From Paenibacillus stellifer (lineage in GTDB: Bacteria > Bacillota > Bacilli > Paenibacillales > Paenibacillaceae), in assembly GCF_000758685.1 (NCBI RefSeq), contig NZ_CP009286.1:4122501-4186500 (forward strand): DNA of 64,000 nt, written 5' to 3'. The position numbers and the translations under genes are program-made. The notes beneath the pieces were generated by a model. It worked only from the letters and a program-made list of their open reading frames with translations, was not told the DNA's origin and made no database searches. Below are positions 46,887 through 57,510 of the stretch, one piece after another. Numbering within the stretch: position 1 is the first letter of the stretch; each line of letters starts with the position of its first letter.

Positions 46887-49541
46887 TCAGGAAGTCATGG
46901 CCTTGGTACGCCGCGCGGCATTACCCGCGAACTTGATCAGCTCCATCAGAATAACGGCCGCCAGAGCGAGTCCGGCTGCTGTAAGGCCGTGCTCAAGCCC
47001 GAACTGCTCCGGTATGGAGAAGAAGCGGCGTACGCCCGGCAGAACGGTGAACCCATACAGACACAGACATAGAATAACCGCCCCGGCAACGTACCGGTTG
47101 CTGAAGAAGCCTGCCTGGAATGCAGTCTGCGAGTTGGAGCGGGCCGCGAAGGTCTGAAGGGTCCGGGCCAGAATGAGCGTGGAGAACGCCATGGCGACGC
47201 TCATTTCCTCGGAATGCTGCATGCCGATATACTGGGAGATGATCACCGCCCCGCCGATCAGCAGACCGCGCACAATGACGACCCGGAGCGTTCCTCCGGC
47301 GAAGATGCCTTCCTTAATGTCGCGGGGCTTGCGCCGCATGACATCCGGCTCAGCCTTCTCCATCCCCAGAGCGATGGCAGGCAGCGAATCGTTGACCAGG
47401 TTAATGAAGAGAAGCTGAATTGCCGTAAAGGGATTGATCCAATTCAGGACAAGAGCGACCAGAATCGCGATAATCGCTCCCAGGTTCCCGGCGAACAGAT
47501 AGGCAATGGCCTTCTTGATGTTGTCAAAAACAGTGCGCCCGACGCCAACCGCTTTGACAATCGATACGAAGTTGTCATCGGTCAGGATCATCGCCGCCGA
47601 ATCCTTGGCGACATCCGTTCCGCTGCCCATAGCCACACCGATATCGGCCTGCTTGAGCGCCGGAGCGTCGTTGACGCCGTCTCCCGTCATCGCTGTTATG
47701 GCACCTCTATGCTGCCATGCCCGAACAATGCGGATCTTGTTCTCGGGGGATACCCGGGCGTATACGCCGATCGACTCAAGTCTCTTCTCAAGCTCCTCAT
47801 CGGACATTCCGTCCAGTTCCCTGCCAGTGACCGCAATATCATGCTCCGACATAAGACCGATATCCCGTCCGATAGCTTGTGCGGTGGTCTTGTGGTCCCC
47901 GGTGATCATAATCGTCCGGATGCCAGCTTTATTTGCATCCGCAATCGAATCGTATACCTCCTCGCGCGGAGGATCGATCATTGCCGTCAGACCGACCAGG
48001 ATGAGATGCTGCTCATCCCCGGTCCCGACAGCTCCGTCTTCGATATGTTTGTAGGCATAGGCCAGCACACGCAAGGCGCGTCCCGAGAACTCCTCATTGG
48101 CCAGCATGAACTCCGCCCGAAGCTCATCGGTCAGCGGCACAGTGTCTTCGTTCAGCAGCACGTAGTCGCATCGTCCGAACAGGACATCAGGTCCGCCTTT
48201 TGTCAGCAAGGTCCGCTGACCGTCGAAGGAATGCACGGTGGACATTAGCTTCCGGTCGGAGTCAAAAGGGATCTCCGCCTCCCGAGGGAAGCTGTCGCGG
48301 ATTTCCCGGTAATCCTTGTTCTTGCTGCCGCTGAAGGCGATCAGCGCGACCTCCGTCGGATCGCCGAGCGCTTTTCCCTCCTCATTAATGTGGGAGTCAT
48401 TGCACAATACAGCGATATGCAGCAGACGCCGCTCACCGGTCGACCATTCCTTGTGATTCTCGGGGAACAGCTCTCTTTCGGTACGGGGCAAAAAATAATC
48501 CACCACCGTCATTTTATTCTGGGTCAGGGTGCCGGTCTTGTCGGTACAGATGACGCTGGCGGAACCTAGCGCTTCCACAGCGGGCAGTCTGCGGATGATC
48601 GCATGCTGCTTCGCCATCTGGTTCGTGCCGACCGAGAGAACGATCGTCACGATCGAGGACAGGGCCTCCGGAATAGCGGCGACGGCGACCGCCACAGCGA
48701 ACATCAGCGCGTCCAGAACGCCTGCCGTCAAATCCGCTTCACCTCTCGACAGCCAAGCTCGCAGTGCTTCGATGCCGAAGATCAGTATGCACAGCACCAG
48801 AATGACGAGACCGAGCCTTTTTCCGAAGCTCTCCAGCTTGCGCTGCAGAGGGGTAGCCTTCGCTTCCGCGCTTTCGATCAGACCGGCGATCTTTCCGATT
48901 TCGGTATCTCCTCCGGTCCCGGTCACCACGAAGCTTCCCCGGCCATAGACGATGAGCGAGCCGCTGAACACCATATTGCTCCGGTCCCCGAGCGGAACCT
49001 CCTCCTCAATAACTCCGGACTGCTTCTCTGCGGCCTCCGATTCTCCGGTGAGCATGCCTTCCTCCGCCTTGAGGCTTTCGCCTGTAAGCACCCGTCCGTC
49101 CGCAGGCACATAGTCACCGGCCTCCAGGATGACCACATCGCCCTTCACCAGCTCACGCGCCGGAATCCGCACAGTCACACCGTCTCGGATGGCTTTGGCC
49201 TCGGGGGCCGCCAGCTGCTTCAAGGCATCCAGCGAGCTCTCCGCCTTCTGGGTCTGCACGACGCTGATTACGGCATTCAGCACCAGAACGAAGACGATAA
49301 TCAAGGTTTCAACCAGATGCCCGAGCACGGCTTGAACAGCGGCAGCCACCAGCAGCACGATTACGAGCGGGTCCTTGAAATTTTCCAGAAAAAGCTTCCA
49401 GACCGGGACGCGCTCCCTTCCCTTCAGCTCATTATAGCCATCCCGCTCCAGTCTGGCGCGAGCTTCCCAGCCGGAAAGCCCTCCGCTATCGCTCTTCACC
49501 TGCTCGAGCACTTCCGCTGTGCTCCTTCGGTAAAATTCCAT
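46887..49541 (-). CDS. Calcium-type P-type ATPase (P2A/SERCA-like)
   Basis: An 884-residue cation pump. Order: N-terminal cation-ATPase domain, helices 1-2, actuator with [14 protein letters not shown], helix 4 with the ion-binding [10 protein letters not shown], phosphorylation site [13 protein letters not shown], nucleotide domain, [22 protein letters not shown] hinge, then helix 6 [22 protein letters not shown] with the Asn/Asp Ca2+ site, and four C-terminal helices. This resembles Bacillus YloB and SERCA-type Ca2+ exporters. It sits upstream of and parallel to hrcA and is probably unrelated to the heat-shock operon. Exchange of Ca2+ for Mn2+ specificity cannot be excluded. Confidence 0.93.
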   Translation of the reverse strand: MEFYRRSTAEVLEQVKSDSGGLSGWEARARLERDGYNELKGRERVPVWKLFLENFKDPLVIVLLVAAAVQAVLGHLVETLIIVFVLVLNAVISVVQTQKAESSLDALKQLAAPEAKAIRDGVTVRIPARELVKGDVVILEAGDYVPADGRVLTGESLKAEEGMLTGESEAAEKQSGVIEEEVPLGDRSNMVFSGSLIVYGRGSFVVTGTGGDTEIGKIAGLIESAEAKATPLQRKLESFGKRLGLVILVLCILIFGIEALRAWLSRGEADLTAGVLDALMFAVAVAVAAIPEALSSIVTIVLSVGTNQMAKQHAIIRRLPAVEALGSASVICTDKTGTLTQNKMTVVDYFLPRTERELFPENHKEWSTGERRLLHIAVLCNDSHINEEGKALGDPTEVALIAFSGSKNKDYREIRDSFPREAEIPFDSDRKLMSTVHSFDGQRTLLTKGGPDVLFGRCDYVLLNEDTVPLTDELRAEFMLANEEFSGRALRVLAYAYKHIEDGAVGTGDEQHLILVGLTAMIDPPREEVYDSIADANKAGIRTIMITGDHKTTAQAIGRDIGLMSEHDIAVTGRELDGMSDEELEKRLESIGVYARVSPENKIRIVRAWQHRGAITAMTGDGVNDAPALKQADIGVAMGSGTDVAKDSAAMILTDDNFVSIVKAVGVGRTVFDNIKKAIAYLFAGNLGAIIAILVALVLNWINPFTAIQLLFINLVNDSLPAIALGMEKAEPDVMRRKPRDIKEGIFAGGTLRVVIVRGLLIGGAVIISQYIGMQHSEEMSVAMAFSTLILARTLQTFAARSNSQTAFQAGFFSNRYVAGAVILCLCLYGFTVLPGVRRFFSIPEQFGLEHGLTAAGLALAAVILMELIKFAGNAARRTKAMTS

Positions 49542-49666
49542 TCCATCCCCTCCATTCGGTATCTCTACCCTGCTTGAAACTTAGGTTGTCCTTTCTACAT
49601 GTTATTACCCATTGAAAGCTTCAAGCCAGTTGAAAAGATCCACAATCCTGTGAAAAAGCACAAGCC

Positions 49667-49710
49667 AAAAAGCCGCCTGACCGTTAGCATGCGCTAACAG
49701 ACAAGCGGCT
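49667..49710 (-). terminator. Terminator after the ArgA-like gene
   Basis: On the minus strand AGCCGCTTG...GTTAGC, loop GCAT and GCTAACGGTCAGGCGGCT pair, followed by TTTTT. The inner GTTAGC/GCTAAC stem is perfect. Confidence 0.8.
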
Positions 49711-49726
49711 GTGTTCATCCATTCAC

Positions 49727-50230
49727 TTAGATCATTTTCAATACGGCGATTTCATCGCAAGCATTCTGCTTGGAGCAGTTCACGCAGTCCGTCCATACTT
49801 TCTCCGGGAACACTTCTTTATCGACCACGGAGAAGCCGTTCTTCACGAAGAAGTTCACTGCATACGTCAGCGCCATAATCTTCGGAATCTGCTGGTGCTG
49901 GGCTTCCTTGATCAGTTCTTCCACAATCATGGAGCCGATGCCCATGCGCTTGCATTCATCCCGAAGGCCGAGAGAGCGAATTTCAACCAGATCGGTGCCC
50001 AGACGGCACAGCGACCCGCAACCAACTACCCTACCGTCGATCTCCGCAACAACGAACTGATCGATCTGCCGTTCCAGCACCTTGCGTGAACGGGGCAGCA
50101 TAATCCCGCGCTCAGCATACTCCTCGATCATCTGGGCCAGCGGTTCAACGTCCTCCAGAATAGCCTTTCTGCACACGATGGCCGTGGCGGACTCGGTCTC
50201 TACGGGTTTGGGTTGCGACTTGGTTATCAC
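49727..50230 (-). CDS. GNAT N-acetyltransferase, short ArgA-like
   Basis: A 167-residue GNAT-fold enzyme with RKAILEDVEPLAQMIEEYAERG at the N-terminus and acetyl-CoA loop region LRDECKRMGIGSMIVEEL. The distinctive C-terminus reads KVWTDCVNCSKQNACDE, a CxxC...C cluster seen in the short N-acetylglutamate synthases (ArgA type) of actinobacteria and some Firmicutes. Acetylation of glutamate for arginine synthesis is thus plausible but not proven; no arg genes adjoin it. GTG at 50230 has GGAGGAG eight bases upstream; the frame's first GTG at 50239 overlaps that site. Confidence 0.8.
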   Translation of the reverse strand: MITKSQPKPVETESATAIVCRKAILEDVEPLAQMIEEYAERGIMLPRSRKVLERQIDQFVVAEIDGRVVGCGSLCRLGTDLVEIRSLGLRDECKRMGIGSMIVEELIKEAQHQQIPKIMALTYAVNFFVKNGFSVVDKEVFPEKVWTDCVNCSKQNACDEIAVLKMI

Positions 50231-50321
50231 TGTCTTCACTCCTCCATCAAATAACTATGAATAAATATACATCATCGTGAATGAGGATTCAAGCGTTTAT
50301 TTTAAAAATTAGCATTGTAAA

Positions 50322-51503
50322 TCAAACTTCTGTTAACACGCCTACAAATTCCCCAAACACATCGTTCCCGAACAAAATTCCCTGGCGGCTGAGCCGATAC
50401 ACGGCGCCTTCTTTCTCAAGGAGGCCGGCACTCGTCATCTTATGCAGCTGCTGTCCGAAAATATCCTCCATTGCCACTCCGAATTGCTCCCGGAAAGCCA
50501 CGGTCTGCACGCCCTCCAGCATCCGGAGGCCCACCATCATGAAATCCTCCATCGCTTCTTCCCGGGTTACCGGAGTCGCATGCAGGCGGGGCAGTCCGTT
50601 CTTGATCGCGTCGACGTAGGCGTTAACGCCTTTTACATTCATATGCCGCATCCGCCGGACATACCCGTGAGCTCCCGCTCCTAGCCCGTAATAATCCTCG
50701 TTCAGCCAGTAGGTTATATTGTGCCGGCTGCCCATCCCCGGCTTGGCGAAGTTGCTGATTTCATACTGCTCATATCCCGCCTCACTCATGGAGTCCATCA
50801 GCAGCAGGTACATCGCCAGTTCATCCTCCTCGTTCGGGAGCGGCAGCTGGTTGCGGTTGTACAGCGTATGAAACAGCGTATTCTCTTCCACCTTCAAGCT
50901 ATAGATCGAATAATGGGGAAGTCCGAGCGCCAATGCAGCCTTTACGCTGCCTGCCAGCATCTCGACCGTCTGGTTCGGCAGACCGAACATGAGGTCGATC
51001 GACAGATTCTCAAACCCGGCGGCCCGGGCATTCTCCAGACTGCGGTACACATCATCTGTATTGTGAATCCGGCCGATTCCGCTCAGCAGCTCATTCTGAA
51101 ACGCCTGAACGCCGAAGCTGACCCGGTTGACGCCGCCTTCTCTCATCACAGCCAGCTTCTCGGGATCGGTTGTGCCGGGATTGGCCTCCATCGAGAATTC
51201 AATATCCTCCGACCAATTGGGAAAATGCCTTTTCACCGACTTCAGGAAATATGCCATCTCATCCGGCTTCAGCACCGTCGGCGTACCGCCCCCGACAAAT
51301 ATAGTCTTGATCTCGCCGGGCGGATTCTCCAAGACTGTCAGCTCCATCTCCCGGTCCAGGGCGCGGAGATAATCCATGACCGGCTGATCCTTCAGCACAT
51401 AGGAATTAAAATCGCAGTAAAAACATTTATTCGTGCAGAACGGAATATGAATATATACCGCTTCAGGCGGACGAGCGCCCGTGCGGTCTGTATGAGTTGT
51501 CAT
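50322..51503 (-). CDS. hemW: Radical SAM haem chaperone HemW
   Basis: 393 residues. The radical SAM motif CTNKCFYCDF near residue 25 has the C-x3-C-x2-C spacing, followed by GGGTPT, the SAM-binding GVQAFQNELLSGIGR, and the C-terminal HemN-like domain. The motif and length fit HemW (formerly annotated as oxygen-independent coproporphyrinogen oxidase) rather than HemN, which has an extra upstream cysteine. Its place between lepA and hrcA is conserved in Bacillus. AAGGAGG precedes the ATG. It probably inserts haem into respiratory enzymes. Confidence 0.94.
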   Translation of the reverse strand: MTTHTDRTGARPPEAVYIHIPFCTNKCFYCDFNSYVLKDQPVMDYLRALDREMELTVLENPPGEIKTIFVGGGTPTVLKPDEMAYFLKSVKRHFPNWSEDIEFSMEANPGTTDPEKLAVMREGGVNRVSFGVQAFQNELLSGIGRIHNTDDVYRSLENARAAGFENLSIDLMFGLPNQTVEMLAGSVKAALALGLPHYSIYSLKVEENTLFHTLYNRNQLPLPNEEDELAMYLLLMDSMSEAGYEQYEISNFAKPGMGSRHNITYWLNEDYYGLGAGAHGYVRRMRHMNVKGVNAYVDAIKNGLPRLHATPVTREEAMEDFMMVGLRMLEGVQTVAFREQFGVAMEDIFGQQLHKMTSAGLLEKEGAVYRLSRQGILFGNDVFGEFVGVLTEV

Positions 51504-51541
51504 CTAGCTGTCCTCCTTGATATAGATAAGGTCCATAATTT

Positions 51542-51569
51542 TGAAAAGGGAAGCCGCTGGCGGCTTCCC
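51542..51569 (-). terminator. Terminator between lepA and hemW
   Basis: GGGAAGCCGC and GCGGCTTCCC pair around a two-base-extended loop (51548-51569). On the minus strand TTTTC follows. Confidence 0.8.
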
Positions 51570-51697
51570 TGGAATAAGCTGCGATATTAACGCCGACGTA
51601 CCGGCAACTTCGAATCTTGCTTAAGGCCTTCATGCCGGATTACCCGGCTTCAGACTGCGGCGCCCGTTAATAGAGGGCGACCGCTTCAAACATCGTG

Positions 51698-53512
51698 CTA
51701 CTCGTCGATCTTGAGCACGGCCATGAACGCTTCCTGCGGCACCTCGACGCTGCCGACCTGCTTCATGCGCTTCTTGCCTTCCTTCTGCTTCTCCAGCAGC
51801 TTCCGCTTACGCGAAATGTCGCCGCCGTAGCACTTGGCAAGCACGTTCTTGCGCATCGCCTTGACGGTCTCGCGGGCGACGACCTTCGTGCCGACGGATG
51901 CCTGAATCGGCACCTCGAACATCTGGCGCGGGATGATGCCGCGCAGCTTCTCACAGATGATGCGTCCGCGGTTGTATGCGCGGTCGCGATGCACGATGAA
52001 CGACAGGGCGTCAACCTGCTCGCCGTTCAACAGAATGTCCATCTTCACGAGATTCGACTGCCGGTAGCCCGACAGCTCGTAATCGAAGGAGGCATAGCCC
52101 TTCGTACCGGATTTCAGCTGGTCGAAGAAGTCATAGACGATTTCGGACAGTGGAATTTCGTACGTAATCGTAACCCGGTTCGAATCGAGGTACTCCATGT
52201 TGACGAATTCGCCGCGCTTATTCTGGCACAGCTCCATCACTGTGCCGACGAAGTCGTTCGGCACGATAATGCCCGCTTTGACATACGGCTCTTCAACGTA
52301 GTCGATTTTGCCGACCTCCGGATAGTTCGACGGGTTGTCGATCTCAATCATTTCTCCGTTTGTCAACTTGATGCGGTAGATAACGCTCGGCGCCGTCGTG
52401 ATCAACGGAAGATTGAACTCGCGCTCGATCCGCTCCTGAATGATCTCCATGTGCAGCAGTCCGAGGAAGCCGCAGCGGAAGCCGAAGCCGAGCGCGCTCG
52501 ACGTCTCGGGCTCGAAGCTCAGGGAAGCGTCATTCAGTTGCAGCTTCTCCAGCGCTTCACGCAGATCGTTGTAATCCGAGGTCTCGATCGGATACAGACC
52601 GCAGTAGACCATCGGATTGATCTTGCGGTAGCCGGGCAGCGGCTCGGCTGTCGGATGTTTCGCATCCGTCACGGTATCGCCGACCCGGGTATCCCCGACA
52701 TGCTTGATGCCGGCTACGATGAAGCCTACATCGCCAACATTAAGCTCGTTCACGATGCTCATCCGCGGCATGAATGCCCCAACCTCGATAACCTCGAAGG
52801 TTTTGTCGGTCGCCATCATCTTGATCTTCGAGCCGGCCCGGATGCTGCCGTCCACAACACGGACGTAGACGATAACACCTTTATAAGGATCATAGTGGGA
52901 GTCGAAGATCAGCGCCTTCAGCGGCTGATCGGGATCGCCGGTTGGCGGCGGAACCTGCTTGACCACCTGCTCCAGAATTTCCTTGATGCCGATGCCCGCC
53001 TTCGCGGATGCCAGCACCGCCTCGCTGGCGTCCAGTCCGATAACATCCTCGATCTCCTGCTTGACCCGCTCGGGATCGGCGCTCGGAAGATCAATCTTGT
53101 TGATGACCGGCAGAATCTCCAGATTGTTGTCCAGCGCCAGATAGACGTTGGCCAGCGTCTGGGCCTCGATGCCCTGGGCGGCGTCAACAACGAGTAGCGC
53201 GCCTTCGCAGGCCGCAAGACTGCGCGACACCTCATAGGTGAAGTCGACGTGTCCCGGCGTATCGATCAGGTTCAGCAGATACTCTTCGCCGTCGTCCGCG
53301 CGGTAAGACAGCCGGACCGCTTGCAGCTTGATCGTAATGCCGCGCTCGCGCTCCAGATCCATCTGATCGAGCACCTGATCCTGCATTTCACGGGAGCTCA
53401 GTGCCCCGGTGTATTCCAGAATCCGGTCGGCAAGCGTTGACTTGCCATGGTCTATATGTGCAATTATCGAGAAATTGCGGATTTTTTCTTGTCGTTTCTG
53501 AACGTCAGTCAT
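51698..53512 (-). CDS. lepA: Elongation factor 4 (LepA)
   Basis: 604 residues of the ribosome-dependent translational GTPase. G1 [10 protein letters not shown], switch region ERGITIK, G3 DTPGH, G4 NKIDLP, domain II, the III and V EF-G-like domains, and the LepA-specific C-terminal domain with [23 protein letters not shown]. It is normal in length, with conserved synteny (spoIIP-lepA-hemW). It acts on stalled or back-translocated ribosomes and in 30S assembly. Confidence 0.97.
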   Translation of the reverse strand: MTDVQKRQEKIRNFSIIAHIDHGKSTLADRILEYTGALSSREMQDQVLDQMDLERERGITIKLQAVRLSYRADDGEEYLLNLIDTPGHVDFTYEVSRSLAACEGALLVVDAAQGIEAQTLANVYLALDNNLEILPVINKIDLPSADPERVKQEIEDVIGLDASEAVLASAKAGIGIKEILEQVVKQVPPPTGDPDQPLKALIFDSHYDPYKGVIVYVRVVDGSIRAGSKIKMMATDKTFEVIEVGAFMPRMSIVNELNVGDVGFIVAGIKHVGDTRVGDTVTDAKHPTAEPLPGYRKINPMVYCGLYPIETSDYNDLREALEKLQLNDASLSFEPETSSALGFGFRCGFLGLLHMEIIQERIEREFNLPLITTAPSVIYRIKLTNGEMIEIDNPSNYPEVGKIDYVEEPYVKAGIIVPNDFVGTVMELCQNKRGEFVNMEYLDSNRVTITYEIPLSEIVYDFFDQLKSGTKGYASFDYELSGYRQSNLVKMDILLNGEQVDALSFIVHRDRAYNRGRIICEKLRGIIPRQMFEVPIQASVGTKVVARETVKAMRKNVLAKCYGGDISRKRKLLEKQKEGKKRMKQVGSVEVPQEAFMAVLKIDE

Positions 53513-53643
53513 TCCTTACCCCCACAGACAGCCTGTTGTTAATCACCTTATTATAGCAGTACAAGTCCCACCCAGCAATCCGGCGGGAGCTGAGGAATTT
53601 TATGTTGGTGCCCTGTCAGCGGCGACAACGCCGGATTCAGAGA

Positions 53644-54294
53644 CTAAGGCTGCTGCGAGGAATCGAACAGGGAGACGACCCAGCGGATGCCTTTGCGCGA
53701 AGCGTTCTGAAGCATGCCGGCCGTCTTGTCCGCCAGCTCGTCGATGGCGGGCTCCTGCTGATCCGGCACCAGAATCTGTCCGGGAGTCAGCGAACCGGGG
53801 CTGACAATCGGCTGCTGCGGAGCCGTTTCGGCGGAGCTGCTGCCCTGCACCGGTTGCTGCGGAACCGTGCCAGAGGAGCTGCTGCCCTGCACCGGTTGCT
53901 GCGGGATCGTGGCTGCGGAGCTGCTGCCCTGCGCAGGCTGCTGCGTGACGGCGGAGCCGCCGCTTCCTGCCTGCTGCTGAATTGCAGCCTGCCCGGAGCC
54001 GGACGGCTGCTGGACATAGATCGTCTGTCCCGAGCCGGACGACGACGGAACAAGCGTGACCGGCACATAGACGTATCCGCCTTTGCCATCGCTCTGTACC
54101 TGATAGCCGGTAATGGCGCCGCTATTCTGGGTTCCGGCCGCCGGAACGGTGTTCGCGGCAGTGCCGGAGATGACATTCCAGCCGGGAACGGGTGAGGAGG
54201 AATTCCCGCCCGTTCCGCCAAGCTGCATCCCTACCAGTATTCCGATTCCGGCCCAGATTCCGAAGGCCGCCAGCTTTTTTCCGAAATGTGACAT
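53644..54294 (-). CDS. Membrane-anchored low-complexity protein between spoIIP and lepA
   Basis: A 216-residue protein. After MSHFGKKLAAFG comes a single hydrophobic helix (IWAGIGILVGMQLGG). An extracytoplasmic region follows, with YQVQSDGKGGYVYVPVTLVP and a Gln/Ser/Pro-rich section built from 14-residue repeats (QQPVQGSSS core). The C-terminal 60 residues (LVPDQQEPAIDELADKTAGMLQ ... KGIRWVVSLFDSSQQ) may be amphipathic. Bacillus has yqxA in this position; whether this is its counterpart is unclear. It lies 55 bases after spoIIP, so sporulation expression is plausible. The frame to 54471 overlaps spoIIP; ATG 54294 has GGGAGAGGG upstream. Confidence 0.7.
   Translation of the reverse strand: MSHFGKKLAAFGIWAGIGILVGMQLGGTGGNSSSPVPGWNVISGTAANTVPAAGTQNSGAITGYQVQSDGKGGYVYVPVTLVPSSSGSGQTIYVQQPSGSGQAAIQQQAGSGGSAVTQQPAQGSSSAATIPQQPVQGSSSSGTVPQQPVQGSSSAETAPQQPIVSPGSLTPGQILVPDQQEPAIDELADKTAGMLQNASRKGIRWVVSLFDSSQQP
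53834..53955 (-). repeat. 42-bp tandem repeats inside the low-complexity gene
   Basis: Units begin at 53834, 53876 and 53918 (the third incomplete) and share GAGCTGCTGCCCTGC; the first two are nearly identical. Each encodes 14 residues with the core QQPVQGSSS. Such arrays commonly vary in copy number between strains. Confidence 0.8.
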
Positions 54295-54349
54295 GTCCCC
54301 ACCCTCTCCCTGCATCCGTAGCTGCCGTTCATTCGCTTTATTCAATCGA

Positions 54350-55720
54350 CTAATTCGCCTCGCCCGCTCCGCCTTCCGCTCCCGCCGATCCGCCTCCGGC
54401 TGTTCCGTCTTCCGTCTTCGCGTTCGCTTTCTCCGCCTGATGGCTGTTCCAATACAGGTCCGCGATGGCATCCGCCAGCACCTCTGCTGTAGCTTTCAGC
54501 TCGGCCTCCGTGTTGTCAATGCCGCCAACCTCGATCAGGACGCTGGTCGGAGACAGCGATTGATTATATTCGCCATTATTGCCCTTGCCCGACGATTTAC
54601 CCCAGATGCCCCGGGACAAGCCTGGATATTTCTTCTCCAGCAGCTTGTGGATGCTGTTCGCGAACGCCTCGTTCTCCTTCCAGTCCTTATTCGCGCGTCC
54701 AAGGATAAAATAAACCTGCGCGTAGGATTTGCCGTTAATCACCGTTGTCGTCTTGTCATATCGCTGGGAGTCACGGTGAATGTCGATCAGCTCCGTCATC
54801 CCTGCATGCTCGCTCATCGCCGCCTTCACCGTGGCCCGGGAATATTTATAGGAATAATTCCAGTTGTAATCCGCAACCTCAGTGGCATAATCATCTTCGG
54901 TGTGCAGGGTGCCAATGCCCCGTTCTTCCAGCCTCCGGGCAATATACGAGCCTACCAGCATCACATTCTTGTCGGGGTCGGCGGAGCTCGGATTGTCGCT
55001 CTGCAAGCTCAGCAGCGGATTATAGGCTTCCCGCGGATGGGAATGGTAGATCATGATCCGCTTGTCCTGTCCTTCCTGATTTTGCTGATTGGGCTGATCC
55101 GCATTGCCGTTGGCTGCCGAAGCCGATGGCTCGGGCGCCGCGCTCTCTGCGGGAGAGCCTGCCGCTGCGCCTTCGCCATTATCCCCGCCTGTGCCGTCTC
55201 CCTCGCTGCCGCCGCCCGTCTGCGGCTGCGGAGTCGCCTGCGGCTGGGCCGTTTCTCCCGCGGCTCCATCTTGTCCGGGATGGTAGTCGGCCGGGGCTCC
55301 GGGCGTTCCGCCGGAGCCGCTTCGCAGCAGCACGGCGTCATCCGCCGCCATGCCGGGCAGCTCGCGGGACAGAAGACTCTTCGGATCGCCGGGGTTCACG
55401 CTCGTCAGAAGCTGAAAGACGAAGCTCGTAACCTTCTCGCCCGAGAGAGCGGAAGGCTCCTTCGTTTCGGGCAGATGCGGAACCTCCATCCCGAGCAATT
55501 CCTTGAAGAGACCGGCGGACAAGGATGCCGCCAATCCTTTCATGGAAGGCAGCGGAGAGTTGTCCAGCTTCTGACCCGCCATTCCTCCGGCACCCAGCAG
55601 CAGAAAGAATACGAGGGACCCGCAGGCAAGCAGCAGCATTGTTCGGCCGAGCGCTAGCGCCTCCAGCGCTTTGGCGCGCAGCCGGGCGAAGTTCCATAGG
55701 CGAAACCATTTTCTGTCCAT
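54350..55720 (-). CDS. spoIIP: Stage II sporulation protein SpoIIP
   Basis: A 456-residue cell-wall hydrolase that removes septal peptidoglycan with SpoIID and SpoIIM during engulfment. An N-terminal membrane helix (LLLACGSLVFFLLLGAGG) is followed by about 170 residues of Gly/Ala/Pro-rich linker. The amidase/endopeptidase domain from about residue 235 carries IMIYHSHPREAYNP, LIDIHRDSQRYD and SVLIEVGGIDN, the zinc-dependent N-acetylmuramoyl-L-alanine amidase motifs. AGGAGG precedes the ATG. It follows gpr on the same strand after a terminator. Confidence 0.95.
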   Translation of the reverse strand: MDRKWFRLWNFARLRAKALEALALGRTMLLLACGSLVFFLLLGAGGMAGQKLDNSPLPSMKGLAASLSAGLFKELLGMEVPHLPETKEPSALSGEKVTSFVFQLLTSVNPGDPKSLLSRELPGMAADDAVLLRSGSGGTPGAPADYHPGQDGAAGETAQPQATPQPQTGGGSEGDGTGGDNGEGAAAGSPAESAAPEPSASAANGNADQPNQQNQEGQDKRIMIYHSHPREAYNPLLSLQSDNPSSADPDKNVMLVGSYIARRLEERGIGTLHTEDDYATEVADYNWNYSYKYSRATVKAAMSEHAGMTELIDIHRDSQRYDKTTTVINGKSYAQVYFILGRANKDWKENEAFANSIHKLLEKKYPGLSRGIWGKSSGKGNNGEYNQSLSPTSVLIEVGGIDNTEAELKATAEVLADAIADLYWNSHQAEKANAKTEDGTAGGGSAGAEGGAGEAN

Positions 55721-55900
55721 TATCGTTATGTCCTCCTCAGGCTCTCTGTAATCTCTTATACTTCAAATCTATGAGGCAATGAGAGAAGCTAGAACGCCGG
55801 AAGAAGATTAAAAAAATAGCCCCACAAAGGAGGCTTCGTCTGTGAAGTGAATTCAGGCACTTCGAGGGTGCTCGGATACGCTTATCAATTCTCTGTACAC

Positions 55901-55932
55901 AAAAAATAGAACGGGCCGCATGCCCGCTCTAT
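55901..55932 (-). terminator. Terminator after gpr
   Basis: On the minus strand ATAGAGCGGGC and GCCCGTTCTAT pair (one mismatch), followed by TTTTT. It makes gpr monocistronic. Confidence 0.85.
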
Positions 55933-56007
55933 GACCAGACTGATTAAATGATTAATCCGGATGCTAGCGCCGCGCCGAATACCTTCATCCGTAGGGGAAA
56001 CTGGCAT

Positions 56008-57012
56008 TCAGTGCGTATAGGCTCCCGCATTCCCGGGGTCGACCGCCTCATGCAGCGCCGCGTTCAATCCGGTCGCCACAACGTTCGCGATGTCCTCGAT
56101 GAATTCATCGATTTCCTTCGGCGTCACGATCAAATCATGTCCGAGCGGTTCCAGCACTTCCTTGACCAGGGCGAGCCGCTCCTGCTCGGTGATGCTGTCC
56201 AGCAGCCCCATAATCTGCTTGGAGCGTCCTTCCGCTCCGCCGAAGTGATTCTTCATCATCTCCAGCACATTGCCGACGATGGTGGAAGCATAGCAGACCG
56301 TCGGCACGCCGATCGCGATGCAGGGGACGCCCAGTACCTCCTTGGTCAGCCCACGGCGCTTGTTGCCGATCCCCGAGCCGGGATGGATGCCGATATCGGC
56401 AATCTGGATCGTCGTGTTGACCCGCTCCAGCGACCGGGAAGCCAGAGCATCAATCGCGATAATGGCGTCCGGCTTCGTCCGGTCCACGATGCCCTGGACG
56501 ATTTCGCTCGACTCAATTCCGGTTAATCCCAGCACGCCAGGAGCGATGGCGCTCACATTGCGATACCCCGGCGACACCTGGTCGGGCATCAGCTCATAGA
56601 ACTGACGGGTAATCAGCGCGTTCTCCACGACAAGCGGGCCCAGCGAGTCAGGTGTCACATTCCAGTTGCCAAGCCCGACGATCAGGACAGAGGCGCCCTG
56701 TCCGATTCCGATCCGTTTCATAAAAGCCTCGAACTCCCGGGCGAACACCTCCGATACTTTCTCCTGCAGCCCCGAATCCCCGCCGCGCAGGCCAGGAACC
56801 TCCAGAGTGACATAATTACCGATGGTCCGGCCGATTCTCTGCGCCCCTTCCTCCGATCTCACGCCAAGCCGGGTCACTTTGATTCCCTCCGATTCCTCCA
56901 CTTGTTCGTCCACTCCGGGTATCGGCTGGTTTCCGCCAAACCCCTGAGCCAGCTCTTTGGATTCAATCGCCAAATCGGTACGCGCCGAGTACAGCCGCAG
57001 ATCCAGTTCCAT
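56008..57012 (-). CDS. gpr: GPR endopeptidase (spore protease)
   Basis: 334 residues of the germination protease that degrades small acid-soluble spore proteins. The N-terminus MELDLRLYSARTDLAIESKEL carries the propeptide whose autocleavage near RTDLA activates the zymogen. The body has VLIVGLGNWNVTPDSLGPLV and AIDALASRSLERVNTTIQIADIGIHPGSGIGN, family hallmarks. AGGAGG precedes the ATG. It is divergent from rpsT, the order found in Bacillus, and probably under forespore sigma control, though no SigG promoter could be confirmed. Confidence 0.95.
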   Translation of the reverse strand: MELDLRLYSARTDLAIESKELAQGFGGNQPIPGVDEQVEESEGIKVTRLGVRSEEGAQRIGRTIGNYVTLEVPGLRGGDSGLQEKVSEVFAREFEAFMKRIGIGQGASVLIVGLGNWNVTPDSLGPLVVENALITRQFYELMPDQVSPGYRNVSAIAPGVLGLTGIESSEIVQGIVDRTKPDAIIAIDALASRSLERVNTTIQIADIGIHPGSGIGNKRRGLTKEVLGVPCIAIGVPTVCYASTIVGNVLEMMKNHFGGAEGRSKQIMGLLDSITEQERLALVKEVLEPLGHDLIVTPKEIDEFIEDIANVVATGLNAALHEAVDPGNAGAYTH

Positions 57013-57127
57013 TCGTGAAAAGCCTCCTGTCTGGTTTAGATGGCATAGACTTTCTTCTATGTCCTAGTGTGCGGGAGGAGGTGCCTGATTATTCAGAGAA
57101 TCCGTGCGAAATTGCGAGGTTTTAATG

Positions 57128-57156
57128 TTGCATTTTAAGATGGCGCATGCTAAACT
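57128..57156 (+). promoter_or_regulatory. Promoter of rpsT
   Basis: TTGCAT (57128-57133), 17 bases, TAAACT (57151-57156), 57 bases before the rpsT start. Confidence 0.6.
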
Positions 57157-57212
57157 ATTTTAAGTTGTGAATCATTTGATGATTTCCGAATGCCTTACAG
57201 GAGGTGAATGCA

Positions 57213-57485
57213 ATGCCAAACATTAAATCCGCGGTAAAACGCGTTAAGACAACGGAAAAGCGCCGTGCGCTGAACATTTCTCAGAAGTCCGCTCTTCGTA
57301 CAGCTGTTAAGGCTGCTGACGTAGCGCTGGAAGGTACGGAAGTACAAACTGCTCAAGCTGCTTTCCTCGCTGCTTCCAAAAAGCTGGACAAGGCCGTTAG
57401 CAAAGGTCTGGTTCATAAGAATGCGGCTGCCCGCAAGAAATCCCGCTTGGCGAAGAAACTGAACGCTCTGTCCGCTCAAGGCTAA
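57213..57485 (+). CDS. rpsT: 30S ribosomal protein S20
   Basis: 90 residues, starting [21 protein letters not shown] and rich in Lys and Ala, with the conserved C-terminal [25 protein letters not shown] precedes the ATG at 57213; the frame's earlier ATG at 57204 lies within the binding-site spacing. It binds 16S rRNA early in 30S assembly. It is monocistronic with its own promoter and terminator. Confidence 0.98.
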   Translation: MPNIKSAVKRVKTTEKRRALNISQKSALRTAVKAADVALEGTEVQTAQAAFLAASKKLDKAVSKGLVHKNAAARKKSRLAKKLNALSAQG

Positions 57486-57510
57486 GAGCTTCCATAATGC
57501 AATGTGAAGA

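Noticed and set aside
51695..53197. 500-codon open frame opposite lepA
   Set aside because: Shadow of lepA with no start signal.
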